From positions 38,038,354-38,102,353 of the forward strand of contig OW121849.1 in assembly GCA_933228895.1 (NCBI GenBank): 64,000 nucleotides of DNA. The letters run 5' to 3'. Below are positions 10,097 through 23,181 of the stretch, piece by piece. The DNA comes from Platycnemis pennipes. Its lineage: Eukaryota > Arthropoda > Insecta > Odonata > Platycnemididae. Position numbers and translations under genes: made by a program. Within the stretch, counting starts at the first letter, position 1. Every line of letters begins with the position of its first letter. The notes beneath the pieces are model-generated. The model had not been told where the DNA came from and searched no databases. It worked only from the letters and a program-made list of their open reading frames with translations.

Positions 10097-13021
10097 ACTT
10101 GCAAAATTATTTCCTGATATTGGCGTTTCGTTGGTACTCTAAAAATACAGTAATGAATCTCACGGTGGTTTGAATCGTTGGTGTTAGAGCAACGTTAATT
10201 CATTGAGCGTTATTTTCAGGTGGTGAAAAATGATACCCGTTTTATCGAAATATAGCGTATGGGAGTAGGTGCTCTTATCAATTTCATACTGTGCCTTAAT
10301 TACCCGTCGCGCTTATATATTGGCCGTACATCTTTAGTCTTGTACGATCATGTTTTAGTACACTTTCACATGGCTGCATTAATCGTAGCCTCGTTCAACT
10401 GCTAACAGCATGCTCAGAAACTTCGTAGAGTTTGTGAGCTTGAAAACGCAGCAGAGGTCATTACTAGAACGTCTTTCGGCACTGGGATTGTTCCTTGATG
10501 CCATGTTTAACGAATTCGCCTTCAACTCGTAGGCCCGGGAGCTAAATCATCGAAATTGAGCTCGCCTTTCCTCCGTGGAATAGCTCTGGCACGCCGTCCA
10601 TCCTTCACTCTCGTAGAGATCCTTTGCTGGATAAAAATGCTTTCCCGGATGAAATTTATCTTCGCCTCGGAACCTTTCCTAGGTTTTCTGTTCATTCCTC
10701 AAATCTCTTTCCCCTTTCCGTGTGTGTTTGTGTGGTCTCAACCTCTCAAGGATCGCTTTTAAGATCTCTCTTGTTTTCCTTTCTTCCTCCCGCTTCTCGC
10801 ACCCAACTCTTCCGAGGAATGGTATAGGAGCACTCAAGATAAAATGCCGCCTCCGCGATCAAGTCTTGCCGGTGCCTTGACCTCAAGAAACTTGTTCGCT
10901 CAATCACTAATTAACGCCGAGAGGGATGGGAGGTGTTGGGAGGGAGAGTGGGGGTGAAGGGTGGTGTTGGTGGTGCCTTTGGTTGCGCTGCCGAACCGAA
11001 GTGCAAAAGTTTCCTCCGTAAATCTCTCCCCGTTGGAGCCGTGCAGGAGTCTGGAACTTCTTATTGGTTGGATTTATGCGATGTGAAGAGGGATGGGAGG
11101 TGATTGGACGAGGGCCGAGAAGGGAGACGGATTCCGAAGGGCTCTCCTCTCCTTAGAGGGGCATGTTGGGCAAAGTCGGCATTGTTCGGCATAAGGGTCA
11201 CCGTTTGCGTTATCTTTAAGTGACGACGATGTTTTAAACTGTTGGAAGCAGTGAACGTGGTGTGATTTTTTCCAACGAATATCAATCGAGGTGGGGCTTT
11301 TATTGCTTACTCTTATACGCCAATCTATTCATTTGGTCAGCGATACGCCACTGAGCTGGATCATATTCGTCGTAGGTATTCTTCCATTATTGGTAGTCTC
11401 ATGCTACCCTACCTGCTATTCTATAATAATTTACATATTATATGCTCTTCTTTCCAACCCCGATAATGTTTACTGCATTAAATCTCCTTTTAATTCCTCA
11501 TTTCTTTTGTAAGCACTCATATCATCAAGAATATTTATTCTACTCCTACTTCCGCGCTTACGTAATATTCTTTCTTCTCTGCAGTGCCCCGTTATCTTTC
11601 CGATGTCTGCCTTCCACTTTTGTTGCTTTCTAATTTCAACAACCTTTTCTCTCCCACAAACTAATTAATAATTTTGTCAGCAAATATTTTATTGTAGCAA
11701 TGCAAATAATTGGCGTATATTGTTCTATTCCTCGACTTTTAGATTCCTGTGGCAATAGCTCTTTTCTTGACGGAGCCCTTAAATGTGTAATTTTCAAGGT
11801 ATCCTGTATCTCTGACGGTCCCGTTGTATCCAAAATTCATGATCATTGTTTGCAAGTGATCAATTAAAAGGTCAACTTGGGAGCGAAGTTCATCTCGCTA
11901 CTCTCTTTTCTGGCTTGTCTGAAATTTGCTTTTAACGGGCAGGCAGACTCATCAGATCAAAAAGTGACTGGCGTTTTGTTTGAATTAAGTGGAATCGTTG
12001 TTGAATGTAACCATCGATCGAATGTTTTGATTCAATTAATATGGAAATTGTTTTTGTTTATCTTGTGTGGAGTATCAATGTACATACATGCGTTCCTGAA
12101 AATGGTAGCTGTTGCTCTCTTTTTCACGTGGTTATTGACATTTTGAAGTTACTTAAAGCGCTGTCGTTTGGGTGGTAATGGTAGGCTTTGTTTTCCCCAT
12201 GTCAGCATAATAGTGAGGTTGGAGATTTTTTGGAGGAAACAAATGGTGCCGGACCAGTTGTGTTCAGCTAAAGAAAGGGGAGAACAATAGGAATGAGCGC
12301 CAGCAGCGTATCTCTTCTTTTTTTAATGGCAGAACCCTTTGTTTCCGTTGGCAATCACAGAGCCTATTTTTGTTGTCTACGGGTAGTAAATAAGTATACA
12401 TTAATCGTATTCTTTTCCTCGTATTTCAATTCATGGCATAACATTTTCTGCACTTTGAAGGAGTAGAATTACCTTGATGTCTTCATTGACAATCTTTTTA
12501 ATTACTAGTAGTAGTGAGCTCCTCCAAAGACGACCACAGCGGACTTCGGGTTGAACTCGGGCTGATGACATGATAGGTGACAATGGAAAAATGGAAATTT
12601 TATTTTTACACATAAGATTTAACGCAACATAAAATTGCTTAGCATTAAATAATTCTATATTGATTGTTGTAAATTTCACTTAAGATATATTTGAATAGGA
12701 AAATAAAATTTTTTCTCGAGTTCCTTCGAATTAAGATACTTCTCCCTAAATGTCGCTCGATATTATCTTTCTGGCATCGAAATAGTCGGGAGGCACTACT
12801 TTTTGAAATTGATAATCATGTCAGTTATTTTCCCAGCGAGTACTGGTAGTTTTCATAGTTAATATAGCTAAAAATTTCTCTCACTCTCGTGACAATTATA
12901 CTTCTATTGCCGCAAAATTGATCTTAGGGATAAAGTTCATGTGATTAAAGAATTGCAACATCTGAAATCTAATAGCTACAAGCGATCTGTTTTAATTTGC
13001 GAGGAAAATATCAATACCTGC
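10097..13021. other. No supported gene; G-rich island near 10.9-11.2 kb
   Basis: AT-rich DNA apart from 10915-11180, which is G-rich with regular GGG runs (gggatgggaggtgttggg and similar) and has inverse CCAAT pentamers (ttattggttgg near 11062, gtgattggacg near 11102). This might be a small promoter-like island, but no adjoining exon can be supported. Open frames of 60-90 codons near 10556-12146 have no recognisable domain. Confidence 0.4.
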
Positions 13022-13092
13022 ATCAACTCAATACCCTGAAAGCGCCTCGAAGGGGTGTGGCAGGGAGTGCATAATAACCGAAAATGCATTAT
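13022..13092 (+). repeat. Dispersed 71-bp repeat, copy 1
   Basis: Shares an ungapped-length block with 22722-22792: both carry caataccctg, then gggtgt, gcaggg and a final aatgcattat or catgcactat. Identity is roughly 70% by eye. The block resembles fragments of a dispersed arthropod repeat I have seen in other genomes, but I cannot name the family. Confidence 0.6.
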
Positions 13093-14475
13093 ATACCGGC
13101 ACTATTAAGTGAATACTGTTGCATTTGGGAAACACTTAACCATACATTCACCAGGTACGGGCAAAAAACGTAGTTCTAGATCATTAAAATAATTATTCAG
13201 AAGAATGTATGGACATACCTTTGGTAGTTAGTTTCGGTCTAAGTTGTCATTTGTTGGAATGCATTCAGATTTTGAGATTAGAATTTGAGTAAAAATTTTT
13301 TTTAAATGCATAACGGGCTACCTATATTACAGCTATAAGCTATTAAATATCTCACTTCTTGCAGACTCCTTGCTGGAGTTGTCGATTTTAGGGGACATAA
13401 ACATTTGATATGCGTTGGTATTGAAGGTAAATGTGTAATACCACTTTGGCTCGGATGAGGCTTTGTCGAAATTGGGTCCTTATACCAGATCGAGACAAAA
13501 TTGAGATCAGTAGAATGAGGTGGATATAGAATGGATCAATTTTACTTGTTTGATGATAAGGGTTATCTCCAGTATGTCTTGATTTAATGACCCTGTTCGA
13601 TTACTGATCTAATTTTCGCATTACCATTCAGAAATAATGTAATTTTTCTTAGCCGCAATGTTAAGGCGCCATAAAAATTCCCCGACTCTATTTCTTCTTC
13701 AGGCTTTTACAAGGGACACTTTAATTTCTATGACAACTGTAGTTATTATTCGGTTGAAAGACTAAAGGATAGAGGAGCAAGTCGCTCTGTGCAATCCTAA
13801 ACATTTCTAGTAGTGGAGTCCGAAAAATATCTCGGTTCCGTTTGTAGTTTTTTTTGTAAGGGATTTTCACGTTGCCATACGCGTAATAATATTTCTCTGC
13901 TGAGTTATTTACTCGTGTTGTCATGGAAAAAAGGGGGACCCCCTCGGAGGCCCCATTAGAATTTCGTCTCGTCGTAAACTAGATTGAGTGTTAAAACGTG
14001 CGCCGTCGTTATGTGTGTCAGAGAGGAATGAGATGTGTGAAAATAAACGGGGGGAAGGCGTAAATTATTTTCTGTAAATCCGCCAGCGTTGTCATTTGTG
14101 AAAAATTATGGAGAAAAGTAGATAAAAAAAAACACCAGCCGCATGTGTGCGTTTAGTTTTCGGGTGAAATCTTCGTTCATCTCGGGCACGTAGCACACAG
14201 CGTGGTACGTGTGTACTCCGTTCCTTCTCTTTTTTCTGACATGTCAAAAGGTGAGAGATAATTATGTCGCGGAGAGGTCTTGATCGTCGAGAGTGCGATC
14301 GAAAAACCAATGCTACGGGTGGATATCGGTTGAGGCGATGAGGGGAGGGAGTGTTGGGACCGAGCAATCAAACCGAGGTCGCAATAAAACACGGTTCGAT
14401 CGACAAATGTGGGAAAAGAGAGAGAGGGAGATTGAGAGGGAAGTAACGCAGTGAGTGAGAGACAGGTGATAGGTT
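13093..14475. other. No supported gene
   Basis: AT-rich DNA, becoming CpG-containing after about 13930. Opposing frames of up to 91 codons at 14092-14392 have no recognisable domain. Confidence 0.45.
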
Positions 14476-14477
14476 GA

Positions 14478-14535
14478 TGTGGTGAGCAGAGTTATAGCTT
14501 CTCATCCTGCGGGACAGGATTCGAATTCTCTCTAT
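14478..14535 (+). mobile_element. tRNA-like SINE head
   Basis: A-box-like tggtgagcagag (14480-14491) and B-box-like ggattcgaattctc (14517-14530) are spaced as in a tRNA. No acceptor stem closes. Only the head of the SINE is recognised. Confidence 0.45.
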
Positions 14536-14749
14536 GATTTTTCAATGTTTCACCGCCATCTACTCGAGGGATATGCGGAGATAGCACACAATTAAAAATG
14601 CAATACTCCATTCATTTAAATTCAATCTTATCCGTTTTCAAACGTATTTAACTAAATACGTACGGTTTAATTCATCCACATGTATCTCGTGTGAGCCCTT
14701 TATTAAATTTTGATTAGTTCGTTGAATATGCCGGAGGAAATGTTTTCTG

Positions 14750-14808
14750 CCCCAGGAATCGAATCACGGACCTAAGAAGTTTCAGGATGATTCGCTGACA
14801 ACCACGTT
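14750..14808 (-). mobile_element. tRNA-like SINE head, minus strand
   Basis: On the minus strand gtggttgtcagcg (complement of 14793-14805) serves as A box and gtgattcgattcctgg (complement of 14752-14767) as B box, with typical spacing. It is 220 bp from another tRNA-like head in opposite orientation. Confidence 0.5.
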
Positions 14809-14809
14809 A

Positions 14810-17800
14810 TTCAGTATTTCTTCCATGAAATGAAATTTTAGGTTGATTAATAGGAGTTCGCCATCTCGGTCCAGCAAGGATGGGATTCGTATAGCGGGAT
14901 TTGACTTCTAGGAATCTAATGTCCTTCAGTGTTTTTTAAGGTGCATCAGAAAGCGTGGTAAACAACCCTCTATATATTATTTTCTCTACTGCTCCTCATA
15001 GTAATACCTACGCCAGGTTTTTGCCTAGGCTTTCACCGTTCCAGGAAACATTCCTGCTTAAACCCGACCACCAGCCATATTGACGATCGTCAGTCACCTC
15101 GATGACAATAATGCAATGAGAGCGAAAGGTAAGATTTGAAAGGCCTTTAGAGCGTTGACCTTTGTTGTTACCCGCGCGGGTCCCTTCTCGCCTCCGGTTA
15201 CCAGTGAGCGTCACGGTGTCTCCTCTCTCCCCTTCCTCCACTCATTTATCCGCCTTCTTCTTCTTCTCGCTTCTCGAAGACCTCGCGTCCACCCTCTCCT
15301 CACACAGGAAGCATCCTCCCCATCTCTAGAGGAAACTCGCGCGGCGCCTGGAGGGTTAAGAGGGCCGTGTTTGGATTGCTGCCAGGCGGAGGAGTCAAAA
15401 ATAAATTGACAAAGCAGCCGCCAAGAGATGGATTACGAGGGAGAGAGAGAAAAAAAAGGGAGGGCTCCTGTTTGTTGCCGGGAAAGGGAGGATGGGAAAA
15501 CGCTTTAATGAAATCTCGGAGATCGCTTGCTCCATTTTCTTTTTTTTCAAACCATGTCGTTTCGCTGCGTTTCCACCAAACTTGAAATTGTTGCCCGCTG
15601 ACATATCTCGGAGGTCTTCCCAATTGTCGGACCGCTTAGGAGTGAGTTCAAACACCCTGAAACGGGAGCGGTGTTTAGGGCTCGCGGGGAATATTAACTC
15701 GTGGGAGAAAATAAAGCTTTCGCTCTCGACCCAGGCTTGTGTCGACGTCGGCGGAGATCGTTTATACACGCGGTGCTCCTCTCTGTTGGAGTCCATGGGA
15801 AATTGAGAGCTCTTCATTCAGATCTACCCTCCACGTTCGAAAATGTTGGCTTTAATTCTTTCGTCCCGTAGTTCGTCTCGCGATGATAAGTCTCACGGGA
15901 TCACTGTCGTTTGAGGGAATGGTCCTTTTTTGAAAGTGTTAATTTCTCGGCGCTTCCCTGTTCTTTTGATCGCTATTTGTCCTGTCCATTGATTTCTTCC
16001 CTTCCCCGGTCCTAATCAAACGAATCCCGGCAGTTTGTGTAAACGCTGTGGCTCCTTGGGTTAGACGGGCCGGGTAAACAAGCTGAGCGCGAATGAAATG
16101 CTAAACCCATGAGTTATGAATTTCGCTTTGCTTATTTTTCGCGAAGGGGACATTGTTTTGGGAGAGGCGGGGAGGGGGGAGGTCAACTACCTCCCCTCCC
16201 ACCGACTCACGTTGCGTCCCTTACGGCGTGTGTGTTTTTGCCCGCTGCCCTCATAAATATTTGTCGGGCGGAGGGTCCGAACACTTGAAAGCCGCGTTCT
16301 ATCGGAGCCGTGCCGTCACAAAAGGGTCGGGCGCAGAAAGTGAAGTAGTAATGCGCGGGGAATAAAGAGGGGAAGGTCAAGGGAATTATGCACATGGAAG
16401 AGAGAGGCAGGTTTTCGGTAAGGCTGGGGAAGTATCAGGTGCTTACTTGATACGACCTTTTCGTGAATTTGTGTTAAATAATGCACCTATCACATGTCCC
16501 GCTCGTGCAGTGGGAATGTTTACGGGGGATCGTACTCTAGTCGTTCTCAGCCAATGTAAATTTTATATTTCGGAAAGCATAGAGGGCATCACGGAAAATG
16601 AAAATAACTTAGTAAACTGCACAGAGGATTTTATTCTGACGACCCGGGTGTCGACATCCACCAGCCCTTTTACCAGTTCGCCACCCCTTCTCTTTACCCT
16701 CCTCTCCTTAAAATTGTTAGTATTTATTATTCATAAATTGGTATCCTCATCTGAATATGAAAAAAGGTGTCGAAACACGGGTCGTCCGAATTAGATTCTT
16801 TGTGGAGTTTACTAAGTTATTTTCATTTTTCCGTGATGGATAATTTCCACCATATCACTCCTGAAAGTATTTCCTCAGCTGGGAAAGCATGTCGCTCCCT
16901 CTCAGTAAGTTGTTCTTCTAATGGGCATATTGCGCTCCGTGGCTAGGAAAGGATTGCTCTTTCTCATTCCGGAAGTCGAGAAACGTCTATGTGCAGAAAT
17001 AAAATTAGTTTCGCCAATTTCTTCCGTATTTGTTTCAAAATTTCATCACTGTCCCATTTTTCCTCCTCTTCTCAGAACGTTAGCATAGGCTACTTAATTT
17101 ATCCATTTGCACGATAAAAAGTAATAAATTGGCGTTTCCGAATTAAAAAAAAGTTCGAAGGAATAATTTTGTTCTCTGAAGAAAAAAATCGTTTTTTCTC
17201 CGACGAGGCTTAGCGGTCCACCTCTTGAAGGGTGCCACTTATTGATTAAGATAATGTTTACCAAATTAGGTAAGGTGATAATTTTGTCCCTGTTTAATAA
17301 GTTCATCTTCGTTTTTATCACCGTAATGTATCAAAATATATATGGTTAGTTGCTATTGCTTGTCATGATAGTCCCTCACGTTACTAAACACAAGCCGTTT
17401 AATGTCTCAGCCTTGAAGTATAGTAACGGAGAAAGCATCGCGTTATATCTCTCCATTGCTCCATCCCAAAGGTGGCGTAATTGCTCAACACATTTCCTTT
17501 CGTGAAGAGACTCAGAATTCAAGGAGTGCGAAAGTTAAAAATAGGTATATAATGAATCCCTCTCACCCACCTTTAGCTCTTGATCATTCTGTAATGAAGA
17601 TTTTTTATTCCAGAGAGATATAATTTAATGGTTAAAAGCGTTTCAATATCATATAAAGCTGAGGTCATTGCATCGAGCCGTCATCGACCCTTTTATCTCA
17701 CTCCCGGGAAGCCAATTCAATAAAATTGTACAGCTCATTAATTTACTGAATCATTGAAGTTTAAGCTTTAAATCGCGTGATAAACACCTTGACACGCGGA

Positions 17801-18089
17801 TGGTTCTGCCTCCCGTTATAACTCTGTGCCTTTATTCCCGTCCTAATCAGTCGGCACATTTGTTGAAAGTCATCTTTGGACCGTTCAGAATAAAAAATAT
17901 GGAAAGTCGTGGCACTATTCAGGTACATGATGAGTGTTAACAAAGAGGGAAGTATGGAATGGTGATGAATCGAAGGCCAAATCACGGGGAGATTGGATGA
18001 AATCCGCGTCGCACTTGTTTAAAATGGAAATGAAGAAGTGTCAGTCACTGTTTAGTCAACGGCGTATTCAAAAATGTCGGTCTTGAGCC
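14810..18089. other. CpG-rich then AT-rich DNA, no supported gene
   Basis: From about 15150 to 16400 the sequence is CpG-rich with overlapping open frames on both strands (140 codons minus at 15395-15817, 104 codons plus at 15492-15806). Both strands being open at once points to base composition rather than coding, and no domain is recognised. The block could contain regulatory DNA. After 16400 the sequence is AT-rich; a 115-codon frame at 16447-16794 has no recognisable domain. Confidence 0.4.
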
Positions 18090-18345
18090 CCGAGGGTGTG
18101 GAAGCACTATGAGAGGAGGGGTAAGGTGGGATGGGTTTGGGGTAAGGGCGTTATATTTTCGAGTGGGAGTTATAGGTGGAAGGGGGGGGGGGTTGAAGGA
18201 GGATTAACACATGGGATGGGAATTTGGGGAGAGGGGGTTGGATTGACAAGGGAGGGAAATAGGAGTGGAGGCCTGAGGGGGTTAGGAGAGCTTAGTGGGG
18301 GCGGCTGTCAACAAGGGATGTGTTCATCAAATGCTAATGGCATTT
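18090..18345 (+). repeat. G-rich tract with an 11-G run
   Basis: The plus strand has dense GGG and GGGG runs over about 250 bp, including 11 consecutive G at 18182-18192. The open frame through it encodes mostly Gly/Trp/Glu and is a composition artefact. Many G-quadruplex arrangements are possible. Confidence 0.8.
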
Positions 18346-19583
18346 AGGGCTCTAAGTCCTTTTCGTGTCGACACGGTCATAATCGGGATTTTCGTGTTTT
18401 AAAAATTGTAATTGAAGCATCAATCACGGGCATGGCTTGAAAAATTAAGTCCCATCTTGAATAAAAGGGTTTCAGAAAACCTCCAAACAAATGAGAGAAT
18501 TATTCACATAATCATTCGAGGCATTCGCTCGGGGGAAAATATGTTCCTACACATTGGGTCCAGTAGTACTCAATTCTCAGTGTCTGCAATGAAAGGTTTA
18601 ATTTTTCCCAATGTCCTGCATCATTTTGCCCAACGATACCTACTCACAAGCTACTTTTTGATTTCGGCTATTTATTTCCAGGGAATAAATTTTTTCATTA
18701 TTTATTTGAGCAGTACATGTTTGACAAGATATCATTGATGGCACACAGCAATTATCACCAAATTTACTCCTCTGAGGAATTAAAAGGATTTGAAAAAGAT
18801 TTTCTATTCAAAAGACCAGTAGGTACCTTTAAAAATGTCAATCATACGACTTTTCTTTAACAACTTTGGCGTGGATAATATCGTGAAAATATTGCTTTTT
18901 ATTAAAAAATTAGTGCAAACACTTGAAAATTGTCGGCAGCGAAATATTTAACCAGGAGGAAAGAGCAAAACACCGTTATCTATAATGAAAAAACATTGGC
19001 GCAGTATTCTATGTCAGTGGAATAAGTTAAGATTAGCTGACGTTGCCATTGGTTTTGGACACCGCAAAAATTAGGTTAACTAACGAAGCCCACTATTAAT
19101 GAGTTAGTTTGCCGTACTAACTATAACAGAAGCATTAAAATCGCTCTGGATGGAATGCCTCACTTGGACACGGAACCTCTGAGCCCGAAATTTGAACTCG
19201 TGCCGATAAAATTGAACAACGGCTTGTTTGCAACTCGGTTTTCGCGTCATCATTTGGCAGAACTTTTATCATGCCTTGTGAATAATGTGATGTGCCATAA
19301 TTCACAATTAGCGTGAATGAGTGTGAAGTATCTGAGCCTTTTTATGGCGAAATTCCTGCAAAATAAAAAAACGTGGCGTAAATTTTGAAGATAGGATGGG
19401 TTCTGCAGTGCTTCGGCGTGTAAAGAATTCAACACTCTCAGCTTCGTATGCTGTAGTGTATTGATTTTGCCCAATTGGAGTTCCTCGATGTTTTTGCACA
19501 TAACGAGTTTCGGGGAGGCATGTTTCCGCGTGGGCAACGGCCTGCTTATAGCTTTCACCGGCTGTATAAAAAAAAATCCATGG
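18346..19583. other. No supported gene
   Basis: AT-rich DNA. A 108-codon frame at 18412-18738 and opposing frames at 19250-19558 show no recognisable motif. Confidence 0.45.
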
Positions 19584-20036
19584 TCAATTGATGAGTTGTT
19601 CTGCCTGGGCTCGGGGCGAATTGAGATTTCTGGCTCGGCGATTCATAAATGTTTTTCCTCTCTGCGGTTCCAGCCCAGGCAGTACATTCTCAACCATTTG
19701 ACACGAGGAATGGCCCATGGCCACGTCCGTTTGACGTCTGGGAACGATCACTCCGCCAAAAGAATCCCTTTGGTTCCTGTTTGTTTCGCGAAAAATGGCC
19801 TTAGCGGTTGTGTAATTTGAGACATCGGAAAGTTTTGCCATTAGGTGTTCGGCGTGGATGCCAGTGAAGTAAACAAGGTCTTCTTGTCGCTCGTTGCCAA
19901 TGAAAGCCATTAGTACTCTCCCGAGTTCATGGTCGTGATGTTGTTGGGAACAGCGGTGAAGGGATGAGTGGTCTGCATCATTTTGGAAAAAATGTACGTA
20001 TTTCCACGCACTGGTCTTTGAATTATTTCGTTTCAC
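19584..20036 (-). CDS. Uncertain open frame, possible exon
   Basis: A 150-codon minus-strand frame, the longest in the window that is not in a simple-composition tract. The first in-frame ATG is at 19910 (MAFIGNERQED), giving about 108 residues; upstream codons start from GTG and would need a splice junction. The protein has mixed composition with no signal peptide, membrane segment or domain I recognise. The opposite strand is also open for 119 codons over 19461-19820, which lowers the coding case. It could be an exon, a decayed transposon frame or chance. Confidence 0.15.
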   Translation of the reverse strand: MKRNNSKTSAWKYVHFFQNDADHSSLHRCSQQHHDHELGRVLMAFIGNERQEDLVYFTGIHAEHLMAKLSDVSNYTTAKAIFRETNRNQRDSFGGVIVPRRQTDVAMGHSSCQMVENVLPGLEPQRGKTFMNRRARNLNSPRAQAEQLIN

Positions 20037-20039
20037 ATT

Positions 20040-22020
20040 TTGTTTGCATTTTCAATCCGATGTCACTAGATAATGAAGTGTGAAGTAGTATTGAAAAGCA
20101 TTGGATTGAAAAACTCGTTAAGTTGCGACGGAGTAATGATTATGGAATTATTTCAAGCCCACAAGCGGTGTTTCACTAGAAGTAATTTCTCTTAACGTAC
20201 TTAAAAGTATTCATCGCTTTTTCCCTCCAATGGAAAGTCTTCTGTTACTTGTCCATGATTCGTAGTGTGTGAGAGGATATTCGATTTGCCGTTCTTCATA
20301 TCCTTATCGCAATAGGCGTAGCGATGTGAGGTGGGTTCTTATTAATGTTATATCCATTTTTACTTAACCAAATAAATTCCAGTAAACATTCGTTCAAGCG
20401 CCATATCTCTTTGTCTTGCGCCACTCCTTATTGGTTATGAAACGAAGAATTCCGTTAACTTCGGTTATACTCTTGGCTTCTCTCTCAATACCTTTAGCCA
20501 TCTCTTCTCGCCATGAAACCCAACGATATTTAATCATTATGATTCAGCCATATAATTGAGTCGTTCCCATCAATAAGTCCTAATTATATTTATATAAATT
20601 TCAATGCAGCTATATCATCATTCATATACGATGTCATCAATACTTTTCCCTTTTTAAATCTTAATACCATCAGGAATCATTTGGCCCTCTATTCGTTTGA
20701 AAAAAATAAATTGGTGCTTCATTATTTCCATTCATTCATCAAATTTATTTGGTGAACTTAGTAAAATCCACCTGTCGAATATAATGGTAGGATTATTCGA
20801 GACGTATTTAGCCGTTTGCGTAAAGAACGTGCTTTCCTTCGAGTCGGAAATTCGCTCCTGAAGTCATAGATTTGTGAAACTGTTAAGTTTTAAAGGCGTA
20901 GTTATATAAAGAACTTTTTTGTTTGGCAAATCTTCTTTTGTTTATCACACCTGAGTGTCGAGGGATGGCATGTCATTTGGCACGAGGGATAGTTTAAACG
21001 TAGTATAATAATTTCGTATTAAAACATTTCATTTCTTTTCTCTTGCGATTCTGTGGTCATTATATAGATGAATTGCCTTCATTAAAATGTTTCCGTTGTA
21101 ATTTTGCCATACTGTATTTTGACTTCTTTATGAAAATGAAAACTCTTATTTATATTATGTGCTTATTATTTTTGAAATATCGAGAGCAGAGAGATGAGAT
21201 GGAATAATTCTTTTTACTCTGGTTGTGTACGGAATTTTTCATCGAAAAACATTTTCAACCACCATTTTATAGTTCATCTCCATATTTTGTTCAACGATGT
21301 GAACTTTATTCGGGGTAGTTGGCATTTCAGTACAATATGATCATCATTAGCCAATCTCTTTTTGTTAACACAACTCTTCCCTTTTACGTTTACTACGTGC
21401 CCCATAATCTTAATGAGGCCTTTCTTTTGCCAGTCGTTAATATCACTTGTCTGTCGTAAATTTACGGTATTGCCCAGAATATCTCAGGAAATGACCGATA
21501 AGCTTATCCTCTCTTGCTTCTCAATTTTACAGCAAAGTTCCCTTGTTCCTACTCTTCATTGAACTTCTTTGTATACCTATCATTAGGTTCACCCATGTCA
21601 CCGTTATTCAGTAAAAGTACATTTCTAATTATTCCAATCTCAAAGTTTATGCCAGTGTAATGGTTTTAATTACATTAAATTACTGCCCCTGCGCATTTTA
21701 ATGAAAACCAAGTTGGTACCGCAATTAAGCCACATTTGAGATTAAATTGAGACAACGTTACGACATCGTAATGTGGGTGTGTTTTATAGTTTTTATCTTA
21801 ATTAACTCGATAAACTTTTCGTTTAAAAAATGGTTATACAGACATCAAATAATCTTTTATTTTTTTCAAAATCATGAGGATCTTTTTTGTCTCCCTGATG
21901 GGAAATGTGTGAGTGGATTCTTTTTTTTAAAGATTTGAAGCCGGTATCGTAATCGGATATTTTACTTCGAGGAACGAAATCAGACGGAAAGCCTGGGTTC
22001 GGCGTCCTTGGAAAGGCTTT
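20040..22020. other. AT-rich DNA, no supported gene
   Basis: Low-GC DNA with no tRNA-like boxes, tandem arrays or recognisable frames. Confidence 0.55.
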
Positions 22021-22345
22021 GACCTAGCAGCGGTGGAGAAAAGGCGGACCAAGCGGTGGGCATGGTGTTGTCGGAAAAGCCTCCCCCTCCCCCCAGTCTC
22101 TCTGAAAGATGTGTCTGCTCACGAGAAACTCAAGTCGCCCACAATCAGCTATACATCCGAAGCCTTGGTCCTGGTGAAGTGACCGCAGAGTCAGTGCCGC
22201 AAACTCCGACGTCCAAACCTGGCTCCCCGCAACCACAAACCTCCCCGTTCGCTGCTGACAAGCATACTGCGACAACTGCATCCAACTGTTTGACAAAATA
22301 TGCAGGGATGCAAACCTGGGGTGCCCGGTGACTTTGGTCGACTGA
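22021..22345. other. GC-richer block open on both strands
   Basis: Frames of 67-91 codons overlap on both strands (plus 22056-22331, minus 22024-22348). Neither shows a recognisable domain, and bidirectional openness suggests composition. The sharp GC change against AT-rich flanks could mark an inserted or regulatory segment. Confidence 0.3.
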
Positions 22346-22721
22346 CATAGTGCCCTTAGAGGAATTTCAAACGAGTTGGAAAGATCATTGCGACAAGATT
22401 TCTCCTTTGGAGATTTTTTGTCTCAGCAACAACAATTTTAGGAGAGGGACGTAGGCAAAGAGAAACTAGTGTCACAGAAACATGATATTCACAAAAAGAA
22501 TTTCAAAAAATAACGTCATTGCGACCTGGAGAAGGGCTTGTACTTCTGAATAGGTTATCTCCGAACGGCATTCGATTTGGGACCGAGATTGCTCTGTCAG
22601 TTTCAATGCAGTGATCTGAACGAGGGCCATCGGAATAGTTAGTACCCTTGATTTAGCACGAACGAAGTCCTTAGGTCTTCCTTGATATGCATCATGGACA
22701 GAAAACACCCTTCCTATTTAC

Positions 22722-22792
22722 ATCTACGCAATACCCTGCAAGTCACCGTGAGGGTGTAAGGCAGGGGGTTAAGATCACCAAACATGCACTAT
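22722..22792 (+). repeat. Dispersed 71-bp repeat, copy 2
   Basis: Second copy of the repeat at 13022-13092, same orientation and the same overall length, with caataccctg at 22729 and gcaggggg near 22761. Confidence 0.6.
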
Positions 22793-23121
22793 TGACATGA
22801 AACTAGGCTACTGCATGGAAACATATTAAATAATATGGTCACCTGCAGCTAGATGTTTAGAGTCTACAAAGTAATAAAGGGTTTGATTGTTAATACATGC
22901 ATCATGCACTGTATACCATTAAGAATATTTCACCCACCTTTATCTTTGCTATGCTATTTTGCTCTCCTATAGCACGGGAAAAAATGACATTTAAATCAAT
23001 TGGTATGACAATCTCTCTTATCTTATTTATCTGGTCGAATTATTTCATGCGCTGGGATTTTTAATATATAGGTATCTAACATCTTTAGTATCCGTTTTAA
23101 ATTTATGAAATAGATTTAATT

Positions 23122-23181
23122 TGTACTTTAACGTACAATAATGACAGAACATGTACTTTAACCTATAAATAATGACTGGGA
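23122..23181 (+). repeat. 30-bp tandem duplication
   Basis: tgtactttaacgtacaataa and tgtactttaacctataaata lie exactly 30 bp apart, both followed by tgac. The second copy overlaps the start of the LINE fragment downstream. Confidence 0.7.

Noticed and set aside
15395..15817. 140-codon minus frame overlapping a 104-codon plus frame
   Set aside because: Both strands are open over the same CpG-rich DNA and neither has a recognisable domain or splice context.
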